DNA from: an uncultured Eubacteriales bacterium
Lineage (GTDB): Bacteria; Bacillota; Clostridia; Christensenellales; Aristaeellaceae
DNA: 64,000 nt
Assembly (NCBI GenBank): GCA_902760595.1
Contig: CACWHI010000002.1
Location: 1 to 64,000, forward strand
Direction: 5' to 3'
Made by a program: the position numbers and the translations under genes. Positions 20,975 to 29,400 of the stretch are shown in pieces. The number at the start of each line of letters is the position of its first letter. Position 1 is the stretch's first letter. The notes below the pieces were generated by a model. The model was not told the DNA's origin. It ran no database searches and saw only the letters and a program-made list of their open reading frames with translations.

Positions 20975-22033
20975 TCATTCCCTCCGTGTCTTGCGTCCGC
21001 TGGAGCGCCTGCGCACATGATCCCGCCTGGCGGCTTCAAAGGCGGCGGACCCCTTGTCCGCGATGATCGTCAGGCGCCTGCAGCCGACAAAGGCGTTCCG
21101 GCCTATCCGCTCTACTCCGGGAGGAATCTCCAGTAATTTCAGCGACACACAGCCGCGGAAGGCGTCCTCCCCGATCCTGGTGAGGCGCACCGGCAGGTTG
21201 ATCGCGTTCAGGGACGCGCAGCCGCTGAACGCGCCGTCGCCCAGCTCCGTCACGCTCTCTGCCAGCTCCACCACCGGCAGCTGGGTGCAGTCGCGGAACA
21301 CGCCCTCCGCCAGACGGGTGACCAGGCAGGAGATCACGACCCTGTTCAGACGCTGGCAGCCGCTGAAGGCTTCCGCGCCGACCTCCGTCACCGTGCCCGG
21401 CATCTCGATGGACTCCAGGCGTCCGCAGCCCATGAAGGCGCGGTCCGCAATGCCGGTCATGCCGCGGGGCAGCTCGACGCTGCGCAGCATCATGCAGTAC
21501 GCAAAGGCGCCTTCCCCGATCCATGTCAGTCCGGGCGGGATCAGCACGTCTCTGAGCGCCGCGCACCAGCTGAACGCCTGCGAGGCGATCGCACTGACCC
21601 CCAGCGGGATCTCGTATAGGGCGTCCTGCTTGCCCGCGGGATAGCAGCACAAAAGCTTGCCCCGCTGGTCGAACAGTACGCCGCTCAGCGAACGGTAATA
21701 GCGGTTGTCCTCCGCCGATTCGATGCTTTTCAGGCCGGTGCAGCGCACGAAGGCGCCTTCCTCGATCCGGCTGACCGTCGAGGGGACGGTCACCGATTCC
21801 AGGCTGACGCAGCCCGCGAACGCGCCGGCGCGGATGATCTCAAGGCCCTCAGGCAGGCTCACCCGCCGGAGCTCCGTGTGGCCGGAAAAAGCCTCGCGCC
21901 CGATCTCGCGCACAGCCATGCCGTGCAGCGTATCAGGGACGTCCGCTTCTTCTCCGCCGCGGTAGCTGACGATGCGCACCGCCTCGTCCGATATGCGCGC
22001 CGTTTCGTAGATCTCCATGATTCTTCCCGGCAC
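20975..22033 (-). CDS. BspA-type leucine-rich repeat protein
   Basis: A 352-residue protein made almost entirely of ~23-residue BspA-like leucine-rich repeats (LRR_5): units such as IGREAFSGHTELRRVSLPEGLEIIRAGAFAGC recur about ten times from residue 40 to 340, broken by one non-repeat strand (RYYRSLSGVLFDQRGKLLCCYPAG). No signal peptide or anchor is visible, so it is probably cytosolic or exported by an unknown route; most characterised BspA proteins are surface proteins. The start is GTG, six bases from GGAGG (22040-22044). The basic C-terminal tail (RRDHVRRRSSGRKTRRE) is notable. It sits in tandem with a second LRR gene. Confidence 0.78.
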   Translation of the reverse strand: MPGRIMEIYETARISDEAVRIVSYRGGEEADVPDTLHGMAVREIGREAFSGHTELRRVSLPEGLEIIRAGAFAGCVSLESVTVPSTVSRIEEGAFVRCTGLKSIESAEDNRYYRSLSGVLFDQRGKLLCCYPAGKQDALYEIPLGVSAIASQAFSWCAALRDVLIPPGLTWIGEGAFAYCMMLRSVELPRGMTGIADRAFMGCGRLESIEMPGTVTEVGAEAFSGCQRLNRVVISCLVTRLAEGVFRDCTQLPVVELAESVTELGDGAFSGCASLNAINLPVRLTRIGEDAFRGCVSLKLLEIPPGVERIGRNAFVGCRRLTIIADKGSAAFEAARRDHVRRRSSGRKTRRE

Positions 22034-22071
22034 AGTACACCTCCATAGTCAATGACGCGGGGCCTGCCGTC

Positions 22072-23037
22072 TCAATCTTTCTGCCATGGCCAATGATGCC
22101 GGTGATGGCAGGGATAGCCGAACTGCCGGCAATAGCGGTCGGTATAGGAGCCTTTGTTGACCTGCAGTACCAGCTTTTCGCAGTTGTTGAAGGCTTTGTA
22201 TTCGATGGATGTCACGCTGTCGGGGATATACAGGCTCCTGAGCTCGCCGCAGCCCGAGAAGGCGCGGCTGCCGATGCTGCGCAGGCCGTCCGGCAGGTCG
22301 GCGCCTTTCAGCGAATGGCAGTGATAAAAGGCGTACCGCCCCAGCGTTCTCAGCCCATGATGCAGGTGGATCCTTTCCAGACTGCCGCAGCCGTAGAAAG
22401 CGCAGTCGTCCACATAACGGATCCCCTCGGGCGCGGTCAGCTCAGTTTCTCCGCGGCCGGGCAGGCAGAGCAGCAGCGTGTTTTCCGCGCGGTCTGTCAG
22501 GAAACAGCCCTCCACCCGCAGAAAAGGATGCCGCGCCGGCAGCGCGATCCCGCTCATCATCAGGCTTCCACGGAACGCTTCGTGCCCAAGGCGCTTCAGC
22601 GACGCGGGAAGACTGATGCTTTTGAGCGCGCCGCACTCGGAAAACGCCCTGTCGCCCACCTGGACGAGTCCTTCGGGAAGGCTGACCTCCCTCAGCGCGG
22701 ACGCGCCTGCAAACGCGCCGATTCCGATCTCTCGCGTGCCGGACGGCACGGCATAGGTGTCGGCCCCGCGGCTGGGCGGGTACCTAAGCAGGTATTCGCC
22801 GCTTCTGTCAAACAGTACGCCGTCCCGGCACGAAAACGCCGGATGCCCCGCCTCCGCCTGAAAGGCCGTGATCGGCCCGGCGTGGTCGAAGGCGTCATGG
22901 TCGATCCCTGTCAGCGAGTGCCCGTCAACGGCCGTCGGCAGCGCCACAACAGGGCCGCCCTGTACGCATTCGGTCAGGACAGCCGCGCCGTGTTCGCCGA
23001 TCTCGTATACACAGCCGTTTACGTTGATGGTCTGCAT
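22072..23037 (-). CDS. BspA-type leucine-rich repeat protein
   Basis: A 321-residue paralogue of the next gene downstream. Repeat units such as IGIGAFAGASALREVSLPEGL and IGSRAFSGCGELRSLYIPDSV run through residues 95-295, interrupted by a beta-hairpin module (PAFSCRDGVLFDRSGEYLLRYPPS) also found in its neighbour. The N-terminal 45 residues (MQTINVNGCVYEIGEHGAAV) have no signal peptide. The C-terminus is histidine-rich (YPCHHRHHWPW). ATG follows GGAGG by five bases. It lies 16 bp after mtaB, inside an operon of translation genes; its role is unknown. Confidence 0.78.
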   Translation of the reverse strand: MQTINVNGCVYEIGEHGAAVLTECVQGGPVVALPTAVDGHSLTGIDHDAFDHAGPITAFQAEAGHPAFSCRDGVLFDRSGEYLLRYPPSRGADTYAVPSGTREIGIGAFAGASALREVSLPEGLVQVGDRAFSECGALKSISLPASLKRLGHEAFRGSLMMSGIALPARHPFLRVEGCFLTDRAENTLLLCLPGRGETELTAPEGIRYVDDCAFYGCGSLERIHLHHGLRTLGRYAFYHCHSLKGADLPDGLRSIGSRAFSGCGELRSLYIPDSVTSIEYKAFNNCEKLVLQVNKGSYTDRYCRQFGYPCHHRHHWPWQKD

Positions 23038-23053
23038 GCTTCCTCCAGCTCTG

Positions 23054-24385
23054 TCAGGATCCTCTTATATCTCGCGGTCCGTTTGATTCTATCACAGATC
23101 CATCGCGAATACAAGTCCCGCGGAAGGCCTCCCCCGTCCAGGCGTCCAGCCGGACCGGCACAAGCTCGCCCGGCTCCGCGCCGCTCACCAGCACCGGCGC
23201 GTACTCGGGCGTATATCCTCGGTAAAGCCCGTCCTCCTCGTCCTCCACCAGCACAGGCCGGACGCGGCCTGTCTGCGTCCGCGCCCAGTCCGCCGCCGCC
23301 TGCCGTCCTACCTGGATCAGGGCCCTCGCCCGTTCCTCACGCACGGCGCGGGGAAGCTGATCCGGCATGGACGCGGCCGGCGTCCCCTTGCGCGCGCTGT
23401 AGGGAAAGACGTGGATGCGCGCGAATCCGATCTCGCGCACCAGCGCGCAGGACTGCCCGAAATCCTCCTCCGTCTCCCCCGGAAAGCCGGTGATGATATC
23501 CGTGGTGACAGCGCATCCGGGGAAGGCCGCCTTCAGGCGGTCGGCCGCCTCCAGAAATTCCTGCCTGGTATAGCGCCTGCGCATGCGCCTGAGCACCGCG
23601 TCCGAGCCGGACTGCAGCGCCAGGTGGAATTGCGGACAGAGCGCGGGGATATTCCTGATGCGTTCTATGAACGCCTCTGTCGCGATCACCGGCTCCAGCG
23701 AGCCCAGGCGGATACGCTCGACCCCTGACGAGGCCGCCGCCTCGACCGCGTCCGCGAGATCGGTTTTCCCGCCCAGGTCGCGGCCGTAGCTGGTCAGGTG
23801 GATGCCGGTCAGCACCAGCTCCCGGTACCCGGCAGCCGTAAGGCGCTCCGCCTCCGCCCGGATATCCTCTATCGCGCGGGAACGGATGCCGCCGCGCACA
23901 TAGGGGATGATGCAGTAGGTGCAGTAGCGGTCGCACCCCTCCTGGATCTTCATCACGGCCCGGGTATGCCCTTCGTCCGCGCTGACCTGCAGCGGCTCAA
24001 AGGGCACGCGCAGGATATCCCCTACGGCCACGACCTGGCGCCGCTCCCGCTGGGCGGTCTCCAGCAGCTCCACCACCTCAGCGCGGTGGTTCGCGCCGAT
24101 AATGAGCCGCGCGCCGGTGGAGAGCAGCGCCTCCCCGTCCCGCTGCGCGAGACAGCCCGCGATCACAATGTCCGCCGCCGGATTGCAGCGCTTCGCGCGC
24201 CGCACCGCGTTCATGGATTTCCGGTCGCCGGTGCCGGTCACGGTGCAGGTATTGACCACGTACACGTCGGCAGCCTCGCTGAAGGGCACCACGTGATAGC
24301 CGGAACGCTCGAAGCACTCCAGCATGGCCTGGGTATCGTACTGGTTGACCTTGCAGCCCAGGGTCTGAAACGCGACGGTCGGCAT
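23054..24385 (-). CDS. mtaB: tRNA (N6-threonylcarbamoyladenosine 37-C2)-methylthiotransferase MtaB
   Basis: A 443-residue radical-SAM methylthiotransferase that adds a methylthio group to t6A37 of tRNA. The N-terminal UPF0004 domain has QTLGCKVNQYDTQ and VVNTCTVTGTGD with cluster cysteines, and IAGCLAQRDG; the radical-SAM motif is CDRYCTYCIIPYVRGG; a TRAM-like C-terminal domain (about 375-440) follows. The opening TLGCKVNQYDTQ marks the MtaB clade rather than MiaB. It starts 1 bp from the rsmE stop, so they are translated from one message. Its t6A substrate links it to the threonylcarbamoyl pathway; a TsaD paralogue is at 54861. Confidence 0.92.
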   Translation of the reverse strand: MPTVAFQTLGCKVNQYDTQAMLECFERSGYHVVPFSEAADVYVVNTCTVTGTGDRKSMNAVRRAKRCNPAADIVIAGCLAQRDGEALLSTGARLIIGANHRAEVVELLETAQRERRQVVAVGDILRVPFEPLQVSADEGHTRAVMKIQEGCDRYCTYCIIPYVRGGIRSRAIEDIRAEAERLTAAGYRELVLTGIHLTSYGRDLGGKTDLADAVEAAASSGVERIRLGSLEPVIATEAFIERIRNIPALCPQFHLALQSGSDAVLRRMRRRYTRQEFLEAADRLKAAFPGCAVTTDIITGFPGETEEDFGQSCALVREIGFARIHVFPYSARKGTPAASMPDQLPRAVREERARALIQVGRQAAADWARTQTGRVRPVLVEDEEDGLYRGYTPEYAPVLVSGAEPGELVPVRLDAWTGEAFRGTCIRDGSVIESNGPRDIRGS

Positions 24386-24386
24386 G

Positions 24387-25124
24387 TCAGTTTCCCTCCT
24401 GCGCGCCGTATTCCCCGCGCTCGTACAAAAGCATGATCAGTGCCGCCAGGCCGGCGGTCTCCGTGCGGAAGATCCGCGGCCCCAGCGTCACGGGAACGGC
24501 CCCCGACGCGCGAAGGGCTTCGATCTCCTCCGGGGTGATGCCGCCCTCAGGTCCGATGACCACGGCGATGTCCTTTGCTTCGGGATGTGCCCGGACCGCT
24601 TCGCCCAGAGACAGGGCATGTGCCTCTTCCCAGGGCACCAGCACCAGCTCGTGCTCCGCGAGCAGGCCGGCGAGCTTCCTGGGCTGGATGACCTCGACCG
24701 CCGGCACATGCGCGCGTCCGGACTGCTTGGCCGCTTCCTGCGCGATGCGCTGCCAGCGCTCCGCCTTTTTATCCGCGTCCTTGCCGCTGAGCCTGCTGAC
24801 AGAGCGCGCCATTTCCATGACGCGCACGGCGTATGCCCCGGCCTCCGTGCATTTCTGCGCCAGCCAGTCCACCTTGTCGGCCTTGGGCAGGCCCTGATAC
24901 ACTGTTACCCTGGTCCCGGGCTCCGGAGACGGGAGAGGGTCCCCCAGCTTCGCGGTGACCTCCGGCTCCACAGCCGCCAAAACAGCATGAAACAGCTGAT
25001 CCTCCAGGATCAGCTGTATGTTTTCGCCCGGCTTCAGGCGCAGCACGGTCAGCGCGTGGCGCGCCTCCTGCGGCAGCAGGCGGGCGGTATCGCTGTCGAT
25101 TCTCTCAGCAAAAAAACGATGCAT
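24387..25124 (-). CDS. rsmE: 16S rRNA (uracil1498-N3)-methyltransferase RsmE
   Basis: A 245-residue SPOUT methyltransferase that methylates U1498 of 16S rRNA. The N-terminal PUA-like region contains EARHALTVLRLKPGE; the knotted SAM-binding end shows VVIGPEGGITPEEIEALRASG and LGPRIFRTETAGLAAL, both family signatures. Length is typical. The start ATG is 3 bp after the prmA stop and the stop is 1 bp before mtaB, consistent with a translation-modification operon. In many Bacillota the prmA-rsmE-mtaB order is conserved. Confidence 0.94.
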   Translation of the reverse strand: MHRFFAERIDSDTARLLPQEARHALTVLRLKPGENIQLILEDQLFHAVLAAVEPEVTAKLGDPLPSPEPGTRVTVYQGLPKADKVDWLAQKCTEAGAYAVRVMEMARSVSRLSGKDADKKAERWQRIAQEAAKQSGRAHVPAVEVIQPRKLAGLLAEHELVLVPWEEAHALSLGEAVRAHPEAKDIAVVIGPEGGITPEEIEALRASGAVPVTLGPRIFRTETAGLAALIMLLYERGEYGAQEGN

Positions 25125-25127
25125 AGC

Positions 25128-26072
25128 TCAGTCTTTCGGTTTCTGCGCGGCGAAAGCGCACCAGTCGCCCCGCGCGCGCTCTTCAAGGATGGTATAGCCG
25201 GCCGCGTTCAGGGCGTTGAATACGTCGTCCCGCATTTCACGGATGATACCGCTGCACACGAAATACCCGCCGGGGGCCAGGTAGGCCGTGAGCGGCTTCG
25301 CCAGCATGCAGATGACGGGCGCCAGGATGTTGGCCACTGCGAAATCATACGTGCCCTTCACGCCCTTCAGCAGATCGCCCTTTTCCACGTCGATCCGGTC
25401 GGACAGCCCGTTCAGCCGGACGTTCTCCTTCGCCACGCGCACGGCGTCCTCGTCGATGTCGATGGCGTATACGTCCTTCGCGCCGAGCAGCGCGGCCGCG
25501 ATGGCCAGGATACCCGAGCCGGTGCCGATGTCAAAGAGCCTGCCCTCACGGTAATACCGCTCGATCAGCTCGATGCACAGCGCGGTCGTCTCATGAGTGC
25601 CTGTACCAAAGGCCATACCGGGATCGATCTCGATGATCCGGTCCCCCGGCTCCGCTGTCCAGTCCTCCCAGGTAGGCTTGACCACCATGTGCTCCCCGAT
25701 GCGGAAGGGCTTGAAATACTGCTTCCAGTTGTTGGCCCAGTCCTCCTCCCGGATGCTGTCCACGTCCAGCGTCAGCGCGCCGAAGGCGTGCTCCGCGTCC
25801 TGGGCCTTCATCCGGGGCAGCTCCAGCCGCAGCGCCTCCAGCACCCTGCCGGCGTCCTCTGCGGCAAACCAGGCCTTGACCCTCACGTCGTCCGGCGCCT
25901 CGTCCAGGAGCGCGCGGTCCATCAGCTCCCAGTTACGGCCCGGCTTATCCGGGTCGGGGAGGTCATTTTTATCAATGATCTGCGTTCCCGCCGCGCCCAG
26001 ACGCATCAGCAGCGCGGATACGGCATCCGCGCCGCCGGTGGTGGTGCTGACGGTCAGTTCTGTATACTCCAT
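25128..26072 (-). CDS. prmA: Ribosomal protein L11 methyltransferase PrmA
   Basis: A 314-residue SAM-dependent methyltransferase that trimethylates ribosomal protein L11. The N-terminal substrate domain starts YTELTVSTTTGGADAVSALL; the catalytic domain contains MAFGTGTHETTALCIELIE, motif I FDIGTGSGILAIAA near residue 180, an acidic YAIDIDEDAV loop, and AVANILAPVI. Length is at the upper end of normal. It begins 3 bp after aspS and ends 3 bp before rsmE, so it is an internal gene of the operon. Confidence 0.94.
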   Translation of the reverse strand: MEYTELTVSTTTGGADAVSALLMRLGAAGTQIIDKNDLPDPDKPGRNWELMDRALLDEAPDDVRVKAWFAAEDAGRVLEALRLELPRMKAQDAEHAFGALTLDVDSIREEDWANNWKQYFKPFRIGEHMVVKPTWEDWTAEPGDRIIEIDPGMAFGTGTHETTALCIELIERYYREGRLFDIGTGSGILAIAAALLGAKDVYAIDIDEDAVRVAKENVRLNGLSDRIDVEKGDLLKGVKGTYDFAVANILAPVICMLAKPLTAYLAPGGYFVCSGIIREMRDDVFNALNAAGYTILEERARGDWCAFAAQKPKD

Positions 26073-26075
26073 AGG

Positions 26076-27365
26076 TCAGGGCTCGATGCGGTTGGGACCG
26101 CGGAACAGGAATTCCGTCTCCTTGATGGAGAGGCCCAGCAGCAGCATGGTCAGGCGGTCGACGCCCAGGCCGAAGCCGCCGTGCGGCGGGCAGCCGTAGC
26201 GGAAGAACTCCATGTAGAACTGGACGTCCTTGCCCAGGCCCTTCTCATCCGCCTGCTTACGCAGCTGTTCGTAGCGGTGCTCGCGCTGCGCGCCGGTGGT
26301 GATCTCGGTGCCGCGCCAGATCAGGTCATAGCCCAGCGGGTTGCCGTTCTCGTCGCGCATATGGTAGAAGGCGCGCTTTTCCGGGCCGTAGTCGGTCACG
26401 AACAGGAACTCATGGCCGAACTTGTCCATGGACAGCTTCGCGCACAGACGCTCCGCATCGGTGGTCAGGTCGTTCTTCTCGCTGTCGTCCACGGTATAGC
26501 CGTAGCGCTCCTCCAGCTCCTTGTACACGTCCGCCAGCTTCATTTCCGGGAAGGGCAGGGTGGGCACGATCACGTCCAGGCCGTACTGGGCCTTGATCTG
26601 CTCACCGTAGCGTTCCTTCACGGCGGTCAGGGCGGCGGTCAGCAGCTCGGCCTCCACCTGCATGACGTCGCGGAAGGATTCGATATAGCTCATTTCGATA
26701 TCGAAGCCGGTGAACTCGGTGGCGTGCTTATTGGTATAGGACTTTTCCGCGCGGAAGACCGGACCGACCTCAAAGATGCGGTCGAAGCCCGCGGCCATGG
26801 CCATCTGCTTGTAGAACTGGGGGCTCTGGCTCAGGTAGCCCTTGCGGTCGAAGTATTTGAGCTCGAAGACCTCGCTGCCGGACTCGCTGGCCGCGCCGAT
26901 GAGCTTCGGGGTATGGATCTCGATGAAGCGGCGGTCCAGCAGGTACTGGCGCATGGCGTTGACCATGACGGTCTGAGCCTGGAAGATCAGCAGGTTCTTG
27001 TCAGAGCGCAGGTCGATCCAGCGGTAATCCAGACGGGAGTCGATGGCCGCGTCCTTGGAGATCGGCAGGGGCTCCGCGATGGACTCCACCCGGATCATGT
27101 CCGGCAGCATCTCGCGGCCGCCCAGCTTGACGTAATCATTTTCCACGATGGTGCCTTCTGCCGTGATAACGGACTCGATGGTCAGCTGGTCCACCGCCGC
27201 CGCGACCTCGGGATATTTTTCCTTTTCCACCGTCAGCTGGATGCGTCCGGTATCGTCCCTCAGCACCAGGAAGGCCATGGTGCGCTTGTTGCGGATATTC
27301 TCCACAAAGCCCTGCAGCCGCACGCGCTCATTGGCAGGCGCCTGGGCAATCAAAGATCTCTGCAT
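26076..27365 (-). CDS. aspS: Aspartate--tRNA ligase, archaeal/non-discriminating type
   Basis: A 429-residue class II aminoacyl-tRNA synthetase. An N-terminal OB-fold anticodon domain (about 1-100, with GRIQLTVEKE) is followed directly by the catalytic core: QSPQFYKQMAMAAGFDRIFEVGPVFRAE (motif 2 region), HATEFTGFDIEMSY, and motif 3 GFGLGVDRLTMLLLGL. It lacks the ~150-residue GAD insert of standard bacterial AspRS (about 590 residues), so it belongs to the short archaeal-like group. Members often also charge tRNA-Asn, which then needs GatCAB; no gat genes are in the window. Start ATG 27365 lies nine bases after GGAGG; promoter at 27458-27486. Confidence 0.92.
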   Translation of the reverse strand: MQRSLIAQAPANERVRLQGFVENIRNKRTMAFLVLRDDTGRIQLTVEKEKYPEVAAAVDQLTIESVITAEGTIVENDYVKLGGREMLPDMIRVESIAEPLPISKDAAIDSRLDYRWIDLRSDKNLLIFQAQTVMVNAMRQYLLDRRFIEIHTPKLIGAASESGSEVFELKYFDRKGYLSQSPQFYKQMAMAAGFDRIFEVGPVFRAEKSYTNKHATEFTGFDIEMSYIESFRDVMQVEAELLTAALTAVKERYGEQIKAQYGLDVIVPTLPFPEMKLADVYKELEERYGYTVDDSEKNDLTTDAERLCAKLSMDKFGHEFLFVTDYGPEKRAFYHMRDENGNPLGYDLIWRGTEITTGAQREHRYEQLRKQADEKGLGKDVQFYMEFFRYGCPPHGGFGLGVDRLTMLLLGLSIKETEFLFRGPNRIEP

Positions 27366-27457
27366 GGTATGATTCCTCCAGTAAATGAATGATGTCAAAC
27401 GGCCAGGCCGTTTCAGCACAGAAAGAGCCGCGCAGCCCGCGCTGCGCACCGATGTGT

Positions 27458-27486
27458 ATTGTACAGGATTCCGGGGGATTTGGCAA
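27458..27486 (-). promoter_or_regulatory. Promoter of the aspS-prmA-rsmE-mtaB operon
   Basis: On the minus strand TTGCCA (27486-27481), 17 bp spacer, TACAAT (27463-27458). The leader of about 85 bases before the aspS ATG contains two short GC hairpins but no T-box motif that I recognise. Confidence 0.75.
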
Positions 27487-27545
27487 GAGGCAGGCAGATG
27501 ATTTGAGGCGGTAAAATACGCGGAAACACCGTGTTCCCTCCGATG

Positions 27546-28793
27546 TCAGCGTGCCGCGCTGCGGTACATGGGATTCGGCATCGGCACCGTCTCGCAGCGG
27601 TCGGTGGCCATGGACAGGTCGCCCATCGGGCAGGCGTTGTAAACGGCGCGCTCGCCGAAGCGCTGGCGGATGCCGTCGATAGCGTCGTCCAGCGCCTTCT
27701 GCCTGGCGCGGCGGGCATAGTCGTTGAACAGGTCCAGCTGCACCGGCGAGGAGGCGCTGTTGGGATTGATAGCGCGGATCGTCATCGCGCGCACGGTTTT
27801 TTCCCAGTGGTAGTGGGCGCGGAACAGGTCATACCCCGCGCAGGCGATCTCATACGGGCTCTGGGAAGGGTACGGCAGGGGGGCCTGCCACTGCTGCCAG
27901 CCCAGGTCCTTATCCCGGATGGATACCTGTACGCCCCGCGCCTGGAGCTCGTGCACGCGCAGGCGGTGCCCCACATCCTGTGCCAGCTCCAAGAGCACCA
28001 GCCACACCTCGTAGGCGCTGTCCAGGTCCCGGACGCAGGTCACTCCGTGGCCCACGCTTTTAACCGGCGCGACATAATCCGCGGGCATGACCGCCGAGCC
28101 GTCCGTACCGTTGGCGAACTCCCGCAGCATCAGGCCGTTTTTGCCCAGCTTCCGGCGGATCAGCTCAGGGTCCGCGTTCGCCAGGTCGCCGATGGTCCGG
28201 CACCGGAAGGCCGCCAGCTTCCGCGTGGTCGCCGGGCCGGCGTAGAGCAGGTCCGACACGGGCAGGGGCCAGACCTTCTGCCGGTAATCGCCGCGGGAGA
28301 CGACGGTCACGGCGTTGGGCTTCTTCATGTCGCTGCCCAGCTTCGCGAAGATCTTGGAAAAGGAAACGCCGACGGAAACGGTCAGGCCGGTCTCGCTCTC
28401 CACCGCACGGCGGATCTCCTCCGCCGTGTGATAGCCGACGCCCTCCACGTCGTTGGTGAAGGGCAGCTCGATCCAGTTCTCGTCCATGCCGAAGGGCTCG
28501 ATCGTCTCCGAGTAGCGCCGGTAGATGCCGCGCACGATCCGGGAATACTTGAGGTACAGGTCGTAGCGCGGCGGCACCACGATCAGCCCCGGACAGGCCT
28601 GCAGGGCCTGCCAGTTGGCCATGCCCGTTTTGACCCCGCGGCGCTTGGCGGGATAGCTGGCGGTCAGCACGATGCCGTGCCGGTTCTCGGTCGAGCCGCA
28701 GACCGCCACCGTTTTTCCCTTCAGCGTGGGCTGCTCGTTCATTTCCACGGACGCGTAAAAGCAGTTCAGGTCGCTGTGCAGGATCACGCTCAT
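27546..28793 (-). CDS. dinB: Y-family DNA polymerase, DinB/Pol IV type
   Basis: A 415-residue translesion polymerase. Palm and fingers motifs are visible: HSDLNCFYASVE near residue 6 (first catalytic Asp), ASYPAKRRGVKTGM near 46, and MDENWIEL near 103, where the usual S-x-D-E reads G-M-D-E, keeping both acidic residues; GVSFSKIFAKLGSDMKKPN and a helix-hairpin-helix thumb follow. The C-terminal little-finger domain runs to about 345, then a basic tail. I chose ATG 28793, preceded by AAAGGAGC; upstream in-frame methionines lie in non-conserved sequence. It has its own promoter and diverges from the small gene at 29053. No LexA box was recognised. Confidence 0.88.
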   Translation of the reverse strand: MSVILHSDLNCFYASVEMNEQPTLKGKTVAVCGSTENRHGIVLTASYPAKRRGVKTGMANWQALQACPGLIVVPPRYDLYLKYSRIVRGIYRRYSETIEPFGMDENWIELPFTNDVEGVGYHTAEEIRRAVESETGLTVSVGVSFSKIFAKLGSDMKKPNAVTVVSRGDYRQKVWPLPVSDLLYAGPATTRKLAAFRCRTIGDLANADPELIRRKLGKNGLMLREFANGTDGSAVMPADYVAPVKSVGHGVTCVRDLDSAYEVWLVLLELAQDVGHRLRVHELQARGVQVSIRDKDLGWQQWQAPLPYPSQSPYEIACAGYDLFRAHYHWEKTVRAMTIRAINPNSASSPVQLDLFNDYARRARQKALDDAIDGIRQRFGERAVYNACPMGDLSMATDRCETVPMPNPMYRSAAR

Positions 28794-28854
28794 CAGCGGG
28801 CGCTCCTTTCCCCGGCCGGTTTCATTTTCCCCCGGGCCGGATATCGCTGCGCCT

Positions 28855-28883
28855 ATGTTAGCATAAATTTTTGATACTTTCAA
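28855..28883 (-). promoter_or_regulatory. dinB promoter
   Basis: Minus-strand TTGAAA (28883-28878), 17 bp spacer, TAACAT (28860-28855), 62 bp before the dinB ATG. The sequence from 28861 to 28990 is strikingly AT-rich compared with its surroundings. Confidence 0.65.
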
Positions 28884-28983
28884 GTGCTTATATCAAACAT
28901 GTCATTTGCGATAATTTATTTATATATCAGGTTAATTATATAATCATCAAGATTCTATAGTTAAATTTTTTAATCTTCATATC

Positions 28984-29012
28984 TTTACACATTCCCCCTC
29001 CCGTGATATGAT
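28984..29012 (+). promoter_or_regulatory. Promoter of the 29053 operon
   Basis: TTTACA (28984-28989), 17 bp spacer, TATGAT (29007-29012) with an upstream TG (extended -10). It drives the small gene at 29053 away from dinB. Confidence 0.7.
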
Positions 29013-29052
29013 ATCGGTGTCAGTTTTGTATACCGCCAAGGAGGGACTCGCC

Positions 29053-29358
29053 ATGCATGAAACACCCGGCTATGTGCGACAGTATGTGGAAGTCACGGTG
29101 GATTTTACCCCGGAGGGCCTGATGCTGCCCCGCACCCTGATCTGGGAGGACGGCCGGCGCTATGAAATCGACAGGATCCGCGCGGTGCAGGCCGCCCCCG
29201 CGCTGAAGGCCGGCGGACAGGGCGACCGCTATACCGTGATGATCGGCGGGCATGAACGCTATCTTTTTTTCGAGCACAACGCGGACTACGGCAACGAGCG
29301 CGTCGGACGGTGGTTTGTCGAAAAGCCCCTCCCTGCCCTTTCTTCGTTCCGCGCTTGA
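29053..29358 (+). CDS. Small hypothetical protein divergent from dinB
   Basis: A 101-residue cytosolic protein that I cannot name. It is beta-rich with an ordered core: QYVEVTVDFTPEGLMLPRTLIWEDGRRYEIDRI, then AGGQGDRYTVMIGGHERYLFFEH and a C-terminal WFVEKP. The regular spacing of charged and aromatic residues suggests a small beta-barrel. AAGGAGG (29038-29044) eight bases before ATG 29053 fixes the start; an earlier in-frame ATG at 29008 overlaps the promoter. Divergent transcription from dinB across a shared AT-rich region hints at, but does not prove, a link to DNA damage. Confidence 0.75.
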   Translation: MHETPGYVRQYVEVTVDFTPEGLMLPRTLIWEDGRRYEIDRIRAVQAAPALKAGGQGDRYTVMIGGHERYLFFEHNADYGNERVGRWFVEKPLPALSSFRA

Positions 29359-29400
29359 TTGTTCCTGCGGCGCATGCTAAAATAGGCGCGAGGTGAAGCT

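Noticed and set aside
24384..27392. A 1002-codon plus-strand reading frame
   Set aside because: It is antisense to rsmE, prmA and aspS, all clearly coding, and has no recognisable domain.
27366..27457. T-box leader before aspS
   Set aside because: The leader is too short and lacks the conserved T-box antiterminator sequence.
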